This document shows, in pieces, positions 1-8,505 of a DNA stretch of 64,000 bases. Within the stretch, counting starts at the first letter, position 1; each line of letters opens with the position of its first letter. Below the pieces are notes generated by a model that was not told the origin of the DNA, did not search any database, and saw only the letters and a list, made by a program, of their open reading frames with translations. The DNA is from Hirschia maritima DSM 19733. Lineage in GTDB: Bacteria; Pseudomonadota; Alphaproteobacteria; Caulobacterales; Hyphomonadaceae. Where the stretch lies: contig NZ_KB899544.1 of the NCBI RefSeq assembly GCF_000378345.1, positions 930,001-994,000 on the forward strand. The letters are read 5' to 3'. The position numbers and the translations under genes were made by a program.

Positions 1-884
1 CTTCTGGGCTGAACCCCTTTCCAGACAAAAACAATTTGAGTGGATAACAAAACGCAGACCACATTTAGAAGTACCAATACCGCGGCAGCAATAGCATTTT
101 TAAGGTCACCCGCTCCGAGATACATCGCAGATGCAGCAGACGGTGGAAGTAAGGCGACAGCCACCATCACTCCCACAAGTGATGATGAAAGACCACCAGT
201 CAAAGACAGAGCCGCCGCCGCGCCTGATGCGAGCGCGAGAGCTATTACTTCTGGATTGATATTTGTGCGAGCTATCAGTTCTTCACTTTGCAGATTAATG
301 GGGAATATCATTGCCAATACGAAAACTGTTCCAAAACCGATGCAAAGGCCTGTCACCGCGGTGCGCGCAGATTGAACCATCATTTTGCCAGAGCCTAATG
401 CAGATGAGAGGCTAAATCCCAATATTGGTCCCAATAAAGGAGCAATAACCATTGCTCCGATAACAACGGCGACATTGTTTTCATTTAGGCCGATGGCTGC
501 CACAATAGCCGACAAAATAGTGAGCACTATAAAATCCGTCGTCAGTTTGCTGCCACTCATGACTTCCTCAACTAGAGTTTCACGCATGGCTTGCTTCGGA
601 GATTTTGGTTTTTCGTCTGATTTTTCCGGTTCTGGTTTCTCGTTGCGAGGGAGTGTGGCCTCTACATCAAATAGGCTGAGGCGCCATTTGTCTTTGGTTG
701 AGAACATGTTTTGGGCAGAATCCATCAATGATTGCCCTTCACCATCTTCAAGAAGAACGTGAACTGTCTCACGTTCTTTTTCAGGCTCTTCTTCTCGTGA
801 CCAATCTATTGGATCAGCTTGCTTTATCGCCACTTCAACGCGTTTTCGGTAAGAGGCAGGATAGGTGAGCTTGATGTTTTTCAT
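1..884 (-). CDS. DUF389 (TIGR00341-type) membrane protein, 3' end outside the window
   Basis: The frame is open on the minus strand from an ATG at 884 down to base 1, 294 codons with no stop, so the C-terminus lies beyond the window. A soluble N-terminal part rich in Glu/Lys (about residues 15-95) is followed by hydrophobic segments containing GAMVIAPLLGPILG, a stretch I associate with the DUF389 family of multi-spanning membrane proteins of unknown function. Further helices follow (around LCIGFGTVFVLAMIF and the Ala/Leu-rich stretches near the window edge). An AGGGG-type ribosome site precedes the ATG. Family assignment is fairly firm; substrate or role is unknown. Confidence 0.8.
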   Translation of the reverse strand, partial: MKNIKLTYPASYRKRVEVAIKQADPIDWSREEEPEKERETVHVLLEDGEGQSLMDSAQNMFSTKDKWRLSLFDVEATLPRNEKPEPEKSDEKPKSPKQAMRETLVEEVMSGSKLTTDFIVLTILSAIVAAIGLNENNVAVVIGAMVIAPLLGPILGFSLSSALGSGKMMVQSARTAVTGLCIGFGTVFVLAMIFPINLQSEELIARTNINPEVIALALASGAAAALSLTGGLSSSLVGVMVAVALLPPSAASAMYLGAGDLKNAIAAAVLVLLNVVCVLLSTQIVFVWKGVQPR

Positions 885-934
885 CTGCTACCCCTTTGTA
901 AAATGAATGTATGAAGTTCTCGAAATTTGGATTG

Positions 935-1681
935 TTAATCGATTCTAGCAGCCAATAAACTTAGCGGTAATACGACTTTCCGTATTTCATCACCCAAAGC
1001 GGCAATTGCTTGTTTCTCAATATCATCCAATGCTTTTTCGTGACCATCAATTCTAGCTTTTTTATGGGCAGACCAAGACCTGATGAAATGTGCCAATTGC
1101 GCTGGAGACCAACTTAATTCGCATGAAAAACTAGGAGTAGAAATTGAATCGAAAGGCATTTTGAGCTCTTCTTTTGAATAACCTCGCATGCAGATATAAT
1201 TCCCTTCAGACCAATACGGCTCGATAATTTCTTCAATAGGTGTGATCAGAATTTTCTGAAGATCAGGGGCCACCAGAGGCAATTGATAACACCATCCACA
1301 AAAGAACGCGTTGGGTTGGGCTACTCGCTTAACTTCGTTCCAGAATAGCGAGAAATCAAACCAATGAAGTGCTGTGGCAACCGTTATTGCATCGACTGAA
1401 TTGTCTGGTAGACCAGAGTTATGAGCTTCGCACACAGAATATGAAATTCGTTCATTTTGTTTGGCGTGAGCAATTTGGTTGGCATCAATGTCAGTTGCGT
1501 GTGTGTGCGCAAATTCTTGTGCCAATGACATCGCAGCTTGACCAGAGCCTGTTCCGACATCCCAAACGGCGTTGCGAGATGGGGATTGTTCGGCGATCCA
1601 TTCAAAAAGTGTTTTGGGATAGGATGGTCTCGCGGCGGCGTATGTTTGGGCCTGTGACCCGAAAGAAACTGCATTTTCCAT
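935..1681 (-). CDS. class I SAM-dependent methyltransferase (possible biotin-pathway partner)
   Basis: A 248-residue protein with a Rossmann-type SAM site: motif I VWDVGTGSGQ at residues 39-48, an acidic post-I region (TDIDANQIAHA) and the ALHWFD block typical of the Methyltransf_11 clan. It starts 43 bp after the bioA stop on the same strand, so the two are probably co-transcribed. That position makes a BioC-like malonyl-ACP methyl ester-forming role conceivable, but the YAAARPSYP opening resembles the Tmt1/Crg1-like branch of small-molecule methyltransferases more than BioC. Function beyond methyl transfer is open. Confidence 0.8.
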   Translation of the reverse strand: MENAVSFGSQAQTYAAARPSYPKTLFEWIAEQSPSRNAVWDVGTGSGQAAMSLAQEFAHTHATDIDANQIAHAKQNERISYSVCEAHNSGLPDNSVDAITVATALHWFDFSLFWNEVKRVAQPNAFFCGWCYQLPLVAPDLQKILITPIEEIIEPYWSEGNYICMRGYSKEELKMPFDSISTPSFSCELSWSPAQLAHFIRSWSAHKKARIDGHEKALDDIEKQAIAALGDEIRKVVLPLSLLAARID

Positions 1682-1724
1682 AAATTGAGGTTATTTCATC
1701 AGTATGGAAAATGCAATCATAGGG

Positions 1725-3011
1725 TTAGTTGGCCAAGTGCTCCACCATTTCAATAATAGCGTTAGTGAGTGTTTTGATCTCGTCCGATGTGGTTGAAAAA
1801 GAGGGTGAAAGATAGAACACATTGCCAAGTGGTCGTATAAACACTCCATTGTCGATAAAGCGTTGGCGGATTGCGGCAAGATCGAAACTTTCGACAAGCT
1901 CAACCGCTGCCACTGCGCCTCGAATGCGCACTTCTTTGATATCTTTGCGTGCTTCAAGTGGGCGAAGTTCTTTTTCAAATTGCGCTTCTATTTTTTTTAC
2001 TCGTTCAAGGGTGTTTTCTTCTTCCAACAAATCAATGCTTGCCATTGCGACAGCGCAGGCAAGTGCGTGGCCTGAAAATGTGGGGCCATGCATGAGTGCC
2101 TTATTAGGATCATCATCGTGAAAAGCTGAATAAACTTGCGTCGTAACAGTTGTAGCTGCCAAGGGTGTGACGCCCCCAGTCAGCGCTTTTCCCATTGTCA
2201 TGATGTCGGGTGTAACATCTGCAGCGTTGGCGGCGAACATGTGGCCTGTGCGGCCAAAACCTGTGAAGATTTCATCGAAAATCAAAAGAGTGTTGTGCTT
2301 GTCGCAAACCTCTCGAAGGTATTGAAGTGCTTCTGGAGGGTGCATCTGCATGCCGCCTGCACCTTGTATGAGGGGTTCTATCATCACGGCTGCAATGTCA
2401 TTGCGGCTGCCCAACACGTCATCAAGTGCATTACGGCTTTCTTCATCGGTAGGAACATCAAGAATTATCTGTTTATTCAGTGCTGGGCCAAATAATGAAT
2501 GCATGCCTTCTTCTGGGTCACAGACGGACATGGCGGCGAAAGTATCGCCATGATACCCACCATTAAATGCTACAAATTTTGTGCGCGTCTTACCTGTTGT
2601 GTTCATCCAGTACTGAACTGCAACCTTCATTGCGACTTCAACTGCAACTGAACCAGATTCAACAAAGAAAGTGCGCGAAAGGTCACCGGGAGTTATCTTG
2701 GCTAGACGAGTCGCTAATTCATATGCAGCTTTATGACCTAATCCGCCCAACATGATATGTGGCATAGTGTTTAGCTGGTTAACTAATGCATCTTTCAACT
2801 TGGGATGATTATATCCGTGTACGTTGGTCCACCAACTGCCAATTCCATCTATTAATTGTGTACCATCTTCTAGATAAATGGTTGCGTTTTCTGTATGAGA
2901 AACAGCAGCCGGTTTGGGATTGGTTTGCATTTGAGTGTAGGGAAGCCAAATGTGATCCAGACCTGTTTCAAGCCAGTCGATTTTGGATTTTTCTGAACTC
3001 ATTTGACGCAC
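1725..3011 (-). CDS. bioA: adenosylmethionine-8-amino-7-oxononanoate aminotransferase
   Basis: Class III PLP aminotransferase of 428 residues, the usual BioA length, which converts 8-amino-7-oxononanoate (KAPA) to diaminopelargonate using S-adenosylmethionine as amino donor. Visible family marks are the N-terminal HIWLPYTQM, GIGSWWTNVHGY, the PLP contacts FFVESGSVAVEVA and FNGGYHGDT, the acidic IFDEIFTGFGRTG and the Schiff-base lysine K275 in MGKALTGG. An ATG three codons downstream (3002) is an alternative start. It is divergent from bioF with only 28 bp between start codons, so the promoters must overlap coding sequence. The methyltransferase at 935-1681 follows it. Confidence 0.95.
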   Translation of the reverse strand: MRQMSSEKSKIDWLETGLDHIWLPYTQMQTNPKPAAVSHTENATIYLEDGTQLIDGIGSWWTNVHGYNHPKLKDALVNQLNTMPHIMLGGLGHKAAYELATRLAKITPGDLSRTFFVESGSVAVEVAMKVAVQYWMNTTGKTRTKFVAFNGGYHGDTFAAMSVCDPEEGMHSLFGPALNKQIILDVPTDEESRNALDDVLGSRNDIAAVMIEPLIQGAGGMQMHPPEALQYLREVCDKHNTLLIFDEIFTGFGRTGHMFAANAADVTPDIMTMGKALTGGVTPLAATTVTTQVYSAFHDDDPNKALMHGPTFSGHALACAVAMASIDLLEEENTLERVKKIEAQFEKELRPLEARKDIKEVRIRGAVAAVELVESFDLAAIRQRFIDNGVFIRPLGNVFYLSPSFSTTSDEIKTLTNAIIEMVEHLAN

Positions 3012-3039
3012 TTTCTATTACAATGAATGTCAGGCTATC

Positions 3040-4221
3040 TTGCCAACATTCCGCTTTAAACAATCGAGGCCTGTTATTTCTAGCCAAATTGATGAATTGA
3101 ATGCATTTGCGCAAGCAAAACTCGATAAATTAGCCGCAAAAGATTTAAAACGTGGGTTGGTGCCGACAACCCGCGGAGTTGGTTGTTCGGTCGTTCGCGA
3201 TGGTGAAGCTGCGATATCTTTTTGTGACAATGACTATTTAGGATTATCGCAAAACCCTCGTGTTGTCGCGGCTGCAGGAGCGGCGGCTATTCGCCACGGC
3301 GCAGGTGCAGGGGCGTCTCGTTTAGTATCTGGGGATAGCCCGCTAAATCATGAGCTTGAAAGCATGATCGCCCAAATAAAAGGTACGGAAGCATGCCGTG
3401 TTTTTGGATCTGGTTATATGGCAAATCTGGGCGCGGTGCCGTGCTTGGTAGGGGACAAAGATCTAATTGTAATGGATGAGTTATCTCATGCTTGCATGAG
3501 AGCTGCGGCTCAGCTTTCTGGCGCAGAAGTGCGTATGTTCAGACACAATGACGTAGCAGATGCGCGTGCCCAGCTGGCGAACGGTCCCGAGCATGGACGT
3601 ATTCTGTTGATGACGGAAACAGTGTTCTCCATGGATGGGGATTTAGCACCATTGCAAGAGCTTCAGGCTTTGTGCGAGAAATTTGGCGCATGGATGATGA
3701 CCGATGATGCTCACGGTTTTGGTGTGATTAAACAAGAAAACCCTGCACTTATTCAAATGGGAACATTGTCCAAAGCCGTAGGTGTTTATGGTGGCTATGT
3801 ATGTGGGCCTGCTGCTTTTGTAGAATTGATGATTAGCCGTGCAAGAACGCTAGTTTTTACAACTGGCCTGCCACCGCAAGTATTGGGGGCGGCAGTCGAG
3901 GCGGTATCGATTATAAGGGATGATACGCAACTTGCTAAAGATGTAATGTCTAAAACAACTGCATTCACAAACGCGCTTGGGTTGCCGAAACCATCGAGTA
4001 CGATCGTGCCCATTCTTTTGGGTGAAGCAAGTGTTGCATTGGACGTTCAGGCGAAATTGCTTGAAGATGGTTTTCATGTGTCTGCAATTCGTCCGCCGAC
4101 AGTTCCTGAAGGTAGTTCGCGTCTGCGTGTGGCATTCTCTGCCGCTCACGAACTTGACGATGTCTTAGCTCTGGCCGAAAGTCTAAAAAAACATCTGCCT
4201 AAAGATGTATTAGAAAAATAG
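3040..4221 (+). CDS. bioF: 8-amino-7-oxononanoate synthase (TTG start)
   Basis: Alpha-oxoamine synthase of 393 residues that condenses a pimeloyl thioester with L-alanine to give KAPA. It carries FCDNDYLGLSQNP, the glycine-rich GAGAGASRLVSGD, TDDAHGFGV and the PLP lysine K245 in GTLSKAVGVYGG. No ATG in this frame precedes the conserved region; TTG at 3040 is the best start and gives a normal-length N-terminus. It is followed after 13 bp by bioD, so bioF-bioD form an operon. The divergent bioA start is 28 bp upstream. Confidence 0.93.
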   Translation: MPTFRFKQSRPVISSQIDELNAFAQAKLDKLAAKDLKRGLVPTTRGVGCSVVRDGEAAISFCDNDYLGLSQNPRVVAAAGAAAIRHGAGAGASRLVSGDSPLNHELESMIAQIKGTEACRVFGSGYMANLGAVPCLVGDKDLIVMDELSHACMRAAAQLSGAEVRMFRHNDVADARAQLANGPEHGRILLMTETVFSMDGDLAPLQELQALCEKFGAWMMTDDAHGFGVIKQENPALIQMGTLSKAVGVYGGYVCGPAAFVELMISRARTLVFTTGLPPQVLGAAVEAVSIIRDDTQLAKDVMSKTTAFTNALGLPKPSSTIVPILLGEASVALDVQAKLLEDGFHVSAIRPPTVPEGSSRLRVAFSAAHELDDVLALAESLKKHLPKDVLEK

Positions 4222-4234
4222 ACGGGACATAAGG

Positions 4235-4852
4235 ATGAGTAGCGTATTCATCACCGCCACAGGGACGGAGATCGGGAAGACATTTGTTGCCTGCAAGCTA
4301 TTATCGCAATGGAAAGAGCAAGAGAAAAATCCTCATGCAATAAAGCCATTGATGAGTGGTTTTGGTGAAGGTGATTTGGCTAATTCTGATGCTGGCCTTT
4401 TATTGAATGCTATTGGACAAGATGCGACGCCTGAAAATGTGAACCGCATTTGTATGAAGCGATTTGAAAAATCGGTTGCACCCAATCAAGCCGCGCGGGA
4501 GCTTGGGCAATCATTGGACTATGACGACATATTGGCGTTCGTAAATTCTCGGGTTTTGCTTGCGAATGGTGCTCCAACAATCGTTGAAGGTGCGGGCGGG
4601 ATTATGTCGCCAGTTACTGATGACAAGTTACACGTTGATTTGATCTCGGATTTAGCCATGCCGGCCATTTTAGTTACGGCAAATTATTTGGGTTCTATTA
4701 GTCATACACTTACAGCTTTAGATGTTATGGAGCGAAGAGGTATTCCCGTTGAGCGCGTAATCGTAACACGTCCGACACTGGAGCATGGAGAGCCACAGGC
4801 ATTCATAGATGAGATGTCACGTTGGAGTAATGTATGGTTTGAAAGCACCTAG
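4235..4852 (+). CDS. bioD: dethiobiotin synthetase
   Basis: A 205-residue ATP-dependent carboxylase that closes the ureido ring of diaminopelargonate. The P-loop is at residues 9-16 (TGTEIGKT), with a Lys of the KPLMSG segment and VEGAGGIMSPV further on, all standard BioD features. ATAAGG immediately precedes the ATG. It is the second gene of the bioF-bioD operon. bioB is not in the window, so the last step of the pathway must be encoded elsewhere. Confidence 0.93.
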   Translation: MSSVFITATGTEIGKTFVACKLLSQWKEQEKNPHAIKPLMSGFGEGDLANSDAGLLLNAIGQDATPENVNRICMKRFEKSVAPNQAARELGQSLDYDDILAFVNSRVLLANGAPTIVEGAGGIMSPVTDDKLHVDLISDLAMPAILVTANYLGSISHTLTALDVMERRGIPVERVIVTRPTLEHGEPQAFIDEMSRWSNVWFEST

Positions 4853-4925
4853 TTTCAAGGTCCGTTTTCGGCGAGACGATATCCTGAAGCTGGATAAAGT
4901 TCACCTCAAATAGAAGGTTGTACTT

Positions 4926-5396
4926 ATGACATTTCAGGTATCAGGATTGCCAGTGAGTTCTTATCAGGAACTTTTTGATTTGGATGATGTAGCTTTAGCG
5001 AAAATTCAAGCTGAGCGCCGAATTGCTACTGCCTTTCCAGGAGCTCCATGTCGAATTAGTTTGGAAGATGCGCAAGTGGGAGAGGAATTGATTCTTGTAA
5101 ACCACGCGCATTTGCCGGAAACCTCTCCTTATCAGTCACGTCATGCGATTTATGTCCGTAAAGGCGTTGATCAAGCTGATTTGAAAGTGGATGAAATTCC
5201 TGACTTCTTTAAACATAGAGATATTTCTGTCAGAGCGTTTGATGCCAATCACATAATGGTCGATGCGTGTGTTGTTCCCAAAAATGGAGATGTTAAGTCG
5301 GTGGTAGATGCATTTTTTGAAAATGAAAAAGTAGATTATATTCATTTTCATTTCGCAGCGCCTGGATGCTTTGCAGCGAAGGCAATTCGAAATTAA
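4926..5396 (+). CDS. DUF1203 family protein
   Basis: A 156-residue soluble protein with the features I recall for DUF1203: a conserved PCRISLEDAQVGEELILVNH block near residues 40-60, an SPYQSRHAIYVRKG block, and a C-terminal HFHFAAPGCFAAKAI. No signal peptide or membrane segment is visible. It lies 73 bp after bioD and could be read through from it. Its stop overlaps the end of the convergent phosphatase gene by four bases. Biochemical function is unknown. Confidence 0.75.
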   Translation: MTFQVSGLPVSSYQELFDLDDVALAKIQAERRIATAFPGAPCRISLEDAQVGEELILVNHAHLPETSPYQSRHAIYVRKGVDQADLKVDEIPDFFKHRDISVRAFDANHIMVDACVVPKNGDVKSVVDAFFENEKVDYIHFHFAAPGCFAAKAIRN

Positions 5397-5842
5397 TTGC
5401 TGTTATCGAACATGGTTTGTGCAAGTTCCAAGCGATTTTCACCAACTTGCTCAGCCGTGACAGCGCGTACATTCGCTAATTCAAGGCGCGCCTTTTGATC
5501 AGTGAGACCGCGTTTTCTGAGCAAAAGATATACTATGAAGCCTGTGCGGTGAATGCCAGCTGAGCAATGCACATATACTTTGTCTTTTTCTGATAGTTTC
5601 TGTAGAAGAAGGTAATCAAAAAAGTCATTAATATTAATAGTTTGTAGGATTTCTGGTTTGCCGCCTTCAATAGGGAAATGTAACCAGCTTGCTCCAATCT
5701 CTTTTGCGATTTTTGCAATGTTTTTGGGTTGTTCATTGTCACCAAGCAGGGTGAGAATATGTGTTGTTCCCATTTCTTTGATGGCATCTTTAGATTTCTT
5801 GCCTGGGCGGGGACCTATCAAAATCTGGAAGTTCTTGAGCAT
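5393..5842 (-). CDS. dual-specificity / tyrosine phosphatase-like protein
   Basis: A 149-residue single-domain protein with the Cys-X5-Arg signature: C93 and R99 in VHCSAGIHRTG, followed by a hydrophobic helix and an arginine-rich tail. This is the active-site loop of cysteine-dependent phosphatases of the DSP/CDKN3 type. The usual general-acid Asp is not obvious; HFPIEGG at residues 55-61 occupies that area and could supply a Glu. No export signal. It converges with the DUF1203 gene, the stops overlapping by four bases. The substrate cannot be inferred. Confidence 0.8.
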   Translation of the reverse strand: MLKNFQILIGPRPGKKSKDAIKEMGTTHILTLLGDNEQPKNIAKIAKEIGASWLHFPIEGGKPEILQTININDFFDYLLLQKLSEKDKVYVHCSAGIHRTGFIVYLLLRKRGLTDQKARLELANVRAVTAEQVGENRLELAQTMFDNSN

Positions 5843-5860
5843 ATAGAGAAATTAGCCTGA

Positions 5861-6151
5861 TTATTTGTGAAACTCCACAAAAAATCGAACTCGTCCCGTC
5901 ATTCTTACGAAATGAGTCAGTTGAGGTTCGATAATTATATGTTCGCCTTCAGATATAGTATATTCAAATTGTTTCGATTGCGCTTCAGATGCAGGCACAA
6001 CATAATCCAAAGCGCCTTCTAAAACATGCAGTTTACCCCACACATTGGCTTTGGTGTTGTGTTCGTTGATCAGTTTGTTGGGGACGGTTTCTTCGGTGAA
6101 AACATCTGTTTTGGCGTATGGTTTTACGTAATCGGGTAATATCGGTTTCAT
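5861..6151 (-). CDS. DUF1971 small cupin-like protein (TehB N-terminal-like)
   Basis: A 96-residue protein with the layout of DUF1971, a small cupin-like domain also found at the N-terminus of some tellurite-resistance TehB proteins: a Pro-rich start (LPDYVKPYAKTDVFTEETVP), WGKLHVLEGALDYVV and a C-terminal EGEHIIIEPQLTHFVRM with FVEF. The gene begins 11 bp after the truncated haemoglobin gene stops on the same strand, so the two are very probably one transcript. Such pairs suggest a shared role in oxidative or nitrosative stress, which is inference here. Confidence 0.75.
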   Translation of the reverse strand: MKPILPDYVKPYAKTDVFTEETVPNKLINEHNTKANVWGKLHVLEGALDYVVPASEAQSKQFEYTISEGEHIIIEPQLTHFVRMTGRVRFFVEFHK

Positions 6152-6162
6152 GTTGAATACTT

Positions 6163-6621
6163 TTATTGAGAAGAAATGGGGCCGGGAATTTTATCTAAGC
6201 CGAACATGGCTAGTTGCAGGCTTTTGGCGATGCGTTCAGCGCGTTCGTAAAAGTACAACACGGCACCGGGGCTCGGTGCTGTTTCTTCTAAGGTCTTTTT
6301 GAAGAGGCCTAGCCATTCTTCAAAATGTGGTGGGCGTACTTCAGTTAATTGCATATGTGCTGGAACAGGGCGTCCGGAATATGTTCCGCTGTTCAGGGCA
6401 ACGGAGGACCAAAATGCCTTAAGCTTGATGAGGTGTTCATCCCATTCATCCCCAATCTTTTCATTGAAAATAGGCCCAAGTGTTTCATGCTGTCGTATTG
6501 ATGCATAAAACGTATCGACGAGCAACGAGATGTAGGCGTCGTCAATGCCCATGGCAGCAGCGTTGGCTTTTATTTCAGCGCGCCTCTCGTCTGCTGTTCT
6601 TTGAATGCGTGTCATTTGCAT
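6163..6621 (-). CDS. group III truncated haemoglobin
   Basis: A 152-residue globin with no signal peptide. The LVDTFYASIRQHETLGPIF segment, the W-containing DEWDEHLIKLKAFWSSV helix and PVPAHMQL followed by HFEEWLGLF match group III truncated globins; H89 is the candidate proximal haem ligand. Two ATGs lie at the start (6621 and 6615). It is first in a two-gene unit with the DUF1971 gene. Truncated globins of this group are associated with O2/NO chemistry; the precise role is unknown. Confidence 0.87.
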   Translation of the reverse strand: MQMTRIQRTADERRAEIKANAAAMGIDDAYISLLVDTFYASIRQHETLGPIFNEKIGDEWDEHLIKLKAFWSSVALNSGTYSGRPVPAHMQLTEVRPPHFEEWLGLFKKTLEETAPSPGAVLYFYERAERIAKSLQLAMFGLDKIPGPISSQ

Positions 6622-6711
6622 AAACTCCTAATTTGGCAATCAAGTTAGCAAACTTCACAAGATCATCCCACGTGACGATTTGGCCGTGGGACGATCTGTC
6701 ACTTTCTATGA

Positions 6712-7287
6712 CTAAGCTGAAAGCTTCGTTGTAACCGTTATGAGTTCTTGAATGACGCTGGTGAACAATGGAAGTTGGTTATCTTCTTTCAGGCGGCCAG
6801 TTTCATCAAAAGCTTGAAAGCCGTGTCCTATTGCGGCTTGTGTTGGAACAACATGAACTCCAAGGTTTCCAAGATACATGCGAAGAGGAACTAATACACG
6901 CATGCCCCCCAAAGCACCTGGAGAGGTTCCTGCTATAGCAGCGATTTTGCCTTTGAACGGCACCCATTTTGGTTCGGCTTCCGGGCTGGGGCGCGTGATC
7001 CAATCCAGCGTATTTTTTAAAAGTGGAGAGTAAGCGCTGTTATACTCTGGAGAAGCGATAAAAAAGCCATCATGATCATTGAAGAGCTGTTTTAGCTTTT
7101 GAGCATTTTCGGGCATGCCGTTTTCCGCTTCAAAATCTTCACAAAAAATAGGAAGCGGATAGTCTTTAAGGTCGATGAATGTGGCATCTGCGCCCAGTTC
7201 ATTGGCAAGGACGCTGCCAAACTTTGCTAGTTTTTTATTGCAAGATTCTTTGCGTGCGCTTCCCGCGAGAAAAAGTAATTTGGCCAT
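6712..7287 (-). CDS. NADPH-dependent FMN reductase family protein
   Basis: A flavodoxin-fold protein of 191 residues from the ATG at 7287, which follows a GAAAGAGAAA ribosome site; a longer frame to 7350 adds 21 unlikely residues. The FMN-phosphate loop GSARKESCNKKL is at residues 9-20, and SPEYNSAYSPLLKNTLDW is the family's second FMN-binding motif. Such proteins reduce quinones, chromate or azo compounds with NAD(P)H. It stands alone, with 90 bp to the haemoglobin gene downstream. Substrate unknown. Confidence 0.85.
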   Translation of the reverse strand: MAKLLFLAGSARKESCNKKLAKFGSVLANELGADATFIDLKDYPLPIFCEDFEAENGMPENAQKLKQLFNDHDGFFIASPEYNSAYSPLLKNTLDWITRPSPEAEPKWVPFKGKIAAIAGTSPGALGGMRVLVPLRMYLGNLGVHVVPTQAAIGHGFQAFDETGRLKEDNQLPLFTSVIQELITVTTKLSA

Positions 7288-7665
7288 GGCGTGAGTTTCT
7301 CTTTCAATTTGGCAGGAAGACGACTTCCTAGTGTATTTAGAATGTTTCAATTTTAATATGATGAGCTTTTTCTAGCAATCAACTGGCAATTTCGAAGTTT
7401 TGAAATTTGTTTCATTTGAACGCGGTAATTCGTTCAATTTGGTGCAATCTACATGGAGAAAGTGTGAATGTGCTGATCAATTGAGTGTGCTTAAATTGTC
7501 ACTCTAGTGCAATGAATACAGCTAAAAAGAATAGATAACTAGGCAAAATCAATGAATATGTGATGTGAACTGCTTTGTGAATGATAAGTTAGTTTACGGT
7601 TCAGGTTGGCGTGATAGGTGTCTGCGCCGCTTTTTTGTTTTAGAGCGGATGTTAGGATTTTTATT
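7288..7665. other. 378-bp AT-rich intergenic region
   Basis: The region separates the divergent FMN reductase and DUF481 genes and must contain both promoters. I see no credible coding frame. Close to the DUF481 gene there is a short CCGCT/AGCGG pair around a T-rich loop (about 7626-7651) that would lie in its leader. No other clear repeat was found. Confidence 0.5.
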
Positions 7666-8406
7666 ATGAAAAACGTTTTATTTTCAGCTGCTTTAGTGGC
7701 TAGCGTATCTGGAGTGGCTCAAGCTGAAGAAGCCAAATCTGGTTGGACGGGTGAAGGTCAACTCAGTGCTGGGCAAACTTCTGGTAACACAGACACTCGC
7801 GATATCGGCTTGGGGATCAAGCTAACCAACACAGTCGGGAAATGGGCTGTCGGCGGTGATCTATCAGCTGACTATGGCGAAATTGATGGGGAAGAATCCA
7901 AAAATCGTATTTTCGGTGCGCTCAATGTAGACCGCGCGTTTAATGACCGTTTGTTTGCGTTCGGAAAAGTATCGCATGAACGCGACGAGTTTACAGGATT
8001 TGATTCTCGTTCATTCTTAGGTGCAGGCCTTGGATATCACGTTTTGACTGGCGACAGTACTACTTGGACAGTTCGTGGTGGCCCTGGTGTGAAATATGAT
8101 GAAGTTAAGCCAATAATCGAAAATGGTATTGTTACAGCTGAAGCTGATAGCGTGACTTCATTTTCTGTTCTTGCTGGTTCAGATTTTTCACACGCATTCA
8201 ATGACAGTGTAACTCTCTCAAATACGACGGGTGTTTTGTATGCTGAGGAATCTACTCAGATTTCCAACGTGTTGGCTGTAACATCTAAATTTAGCGATGC
8301 TTTGTCGGGCCGTGCTTCTTATGAAGTTCGCCACGACACAAACCCTCCTGCAGGATTTGAGGAAACTGACACTGCGACGCGTCTATCGCTCGTGTACGGT
8401 TTCTAG
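7666..8406 (+). CDS. DUF481 family outer-membrane protein
   Basis: A 246-residue protein from the ATG at 7666 (TTAGGA upstream); an in-frame TTG at 7618 would put residues before the signal peptide. The signal peptide MKNVLFSAALVASVSGVAQA is followed by alternating polar and hydrophobic strands with many Gly, Asp and aromatic residues and a C-terminal Phe (LSLVYGF), the pattern of a small beta-barrel. SAGQTSGNTDTRDIGLGI is typical of the DUF481/YdiY family. A strong terminator follows at 8435. Function unknown, probably structural or salt/stress-related. Confidence 0.85.
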   Translation: MKNVLFSAALVASVSGVAQAEEAKSGWTGEGQLSAGQTSGNTDTRDIGLGIKLTNTVGKWAVGGDLSADYGEIDGEESKNRIFGALNVDRAFNDRLFAFGKVSHERDEFTGFDSRSFLGAGLGYHVLTGDSTTWTVRGGPGVKYDEVKPIIENGIVTAEADSVTSFSVLAGSDFSHAFNDSVTLSNTTGVLYAEESTQISNVLAVTSKFSDALSGRASYEVRHDTNPPAGFEETDTATRLSLVYGF

Positions 8407-8434
8407 TTTCCAACTGATTGAAATACAATTGGTG

Positions 8435-8465
8435 AGCGCAGTATCTTAGGGTGCTGCGCTTTTTT
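8435..8465 (+). terminator. rho-independent terminator after the DUF481 gene
   Basis: A 7-bp stem AGCGCAG/CTGCGCT (8435-8441 with 8454-8460) and a 12-base loop are followed directly by a run of T. It lies 29 bp after the DUF481 stop. Confidence 0.85.
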
Positions 8466-8505
8466 ATTATTGTATTATTTAATTTATTTGTTAAATAGCT
8501 AAATT

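Noticed and set aside
40-762. Two plus-strand open frames (111 and 125 codons) at the left edge
   Set aside because: They are antisense to the open DUF389 frame on the minus strand, which has clear membrane and family features; the plus-strand products have none.
3011-3040. A BioR (TTATCTATAA-like) or BirA operator between bioA and bioF
   Set aside because: I found no match in the gap or close by; only the short spacing is certain.
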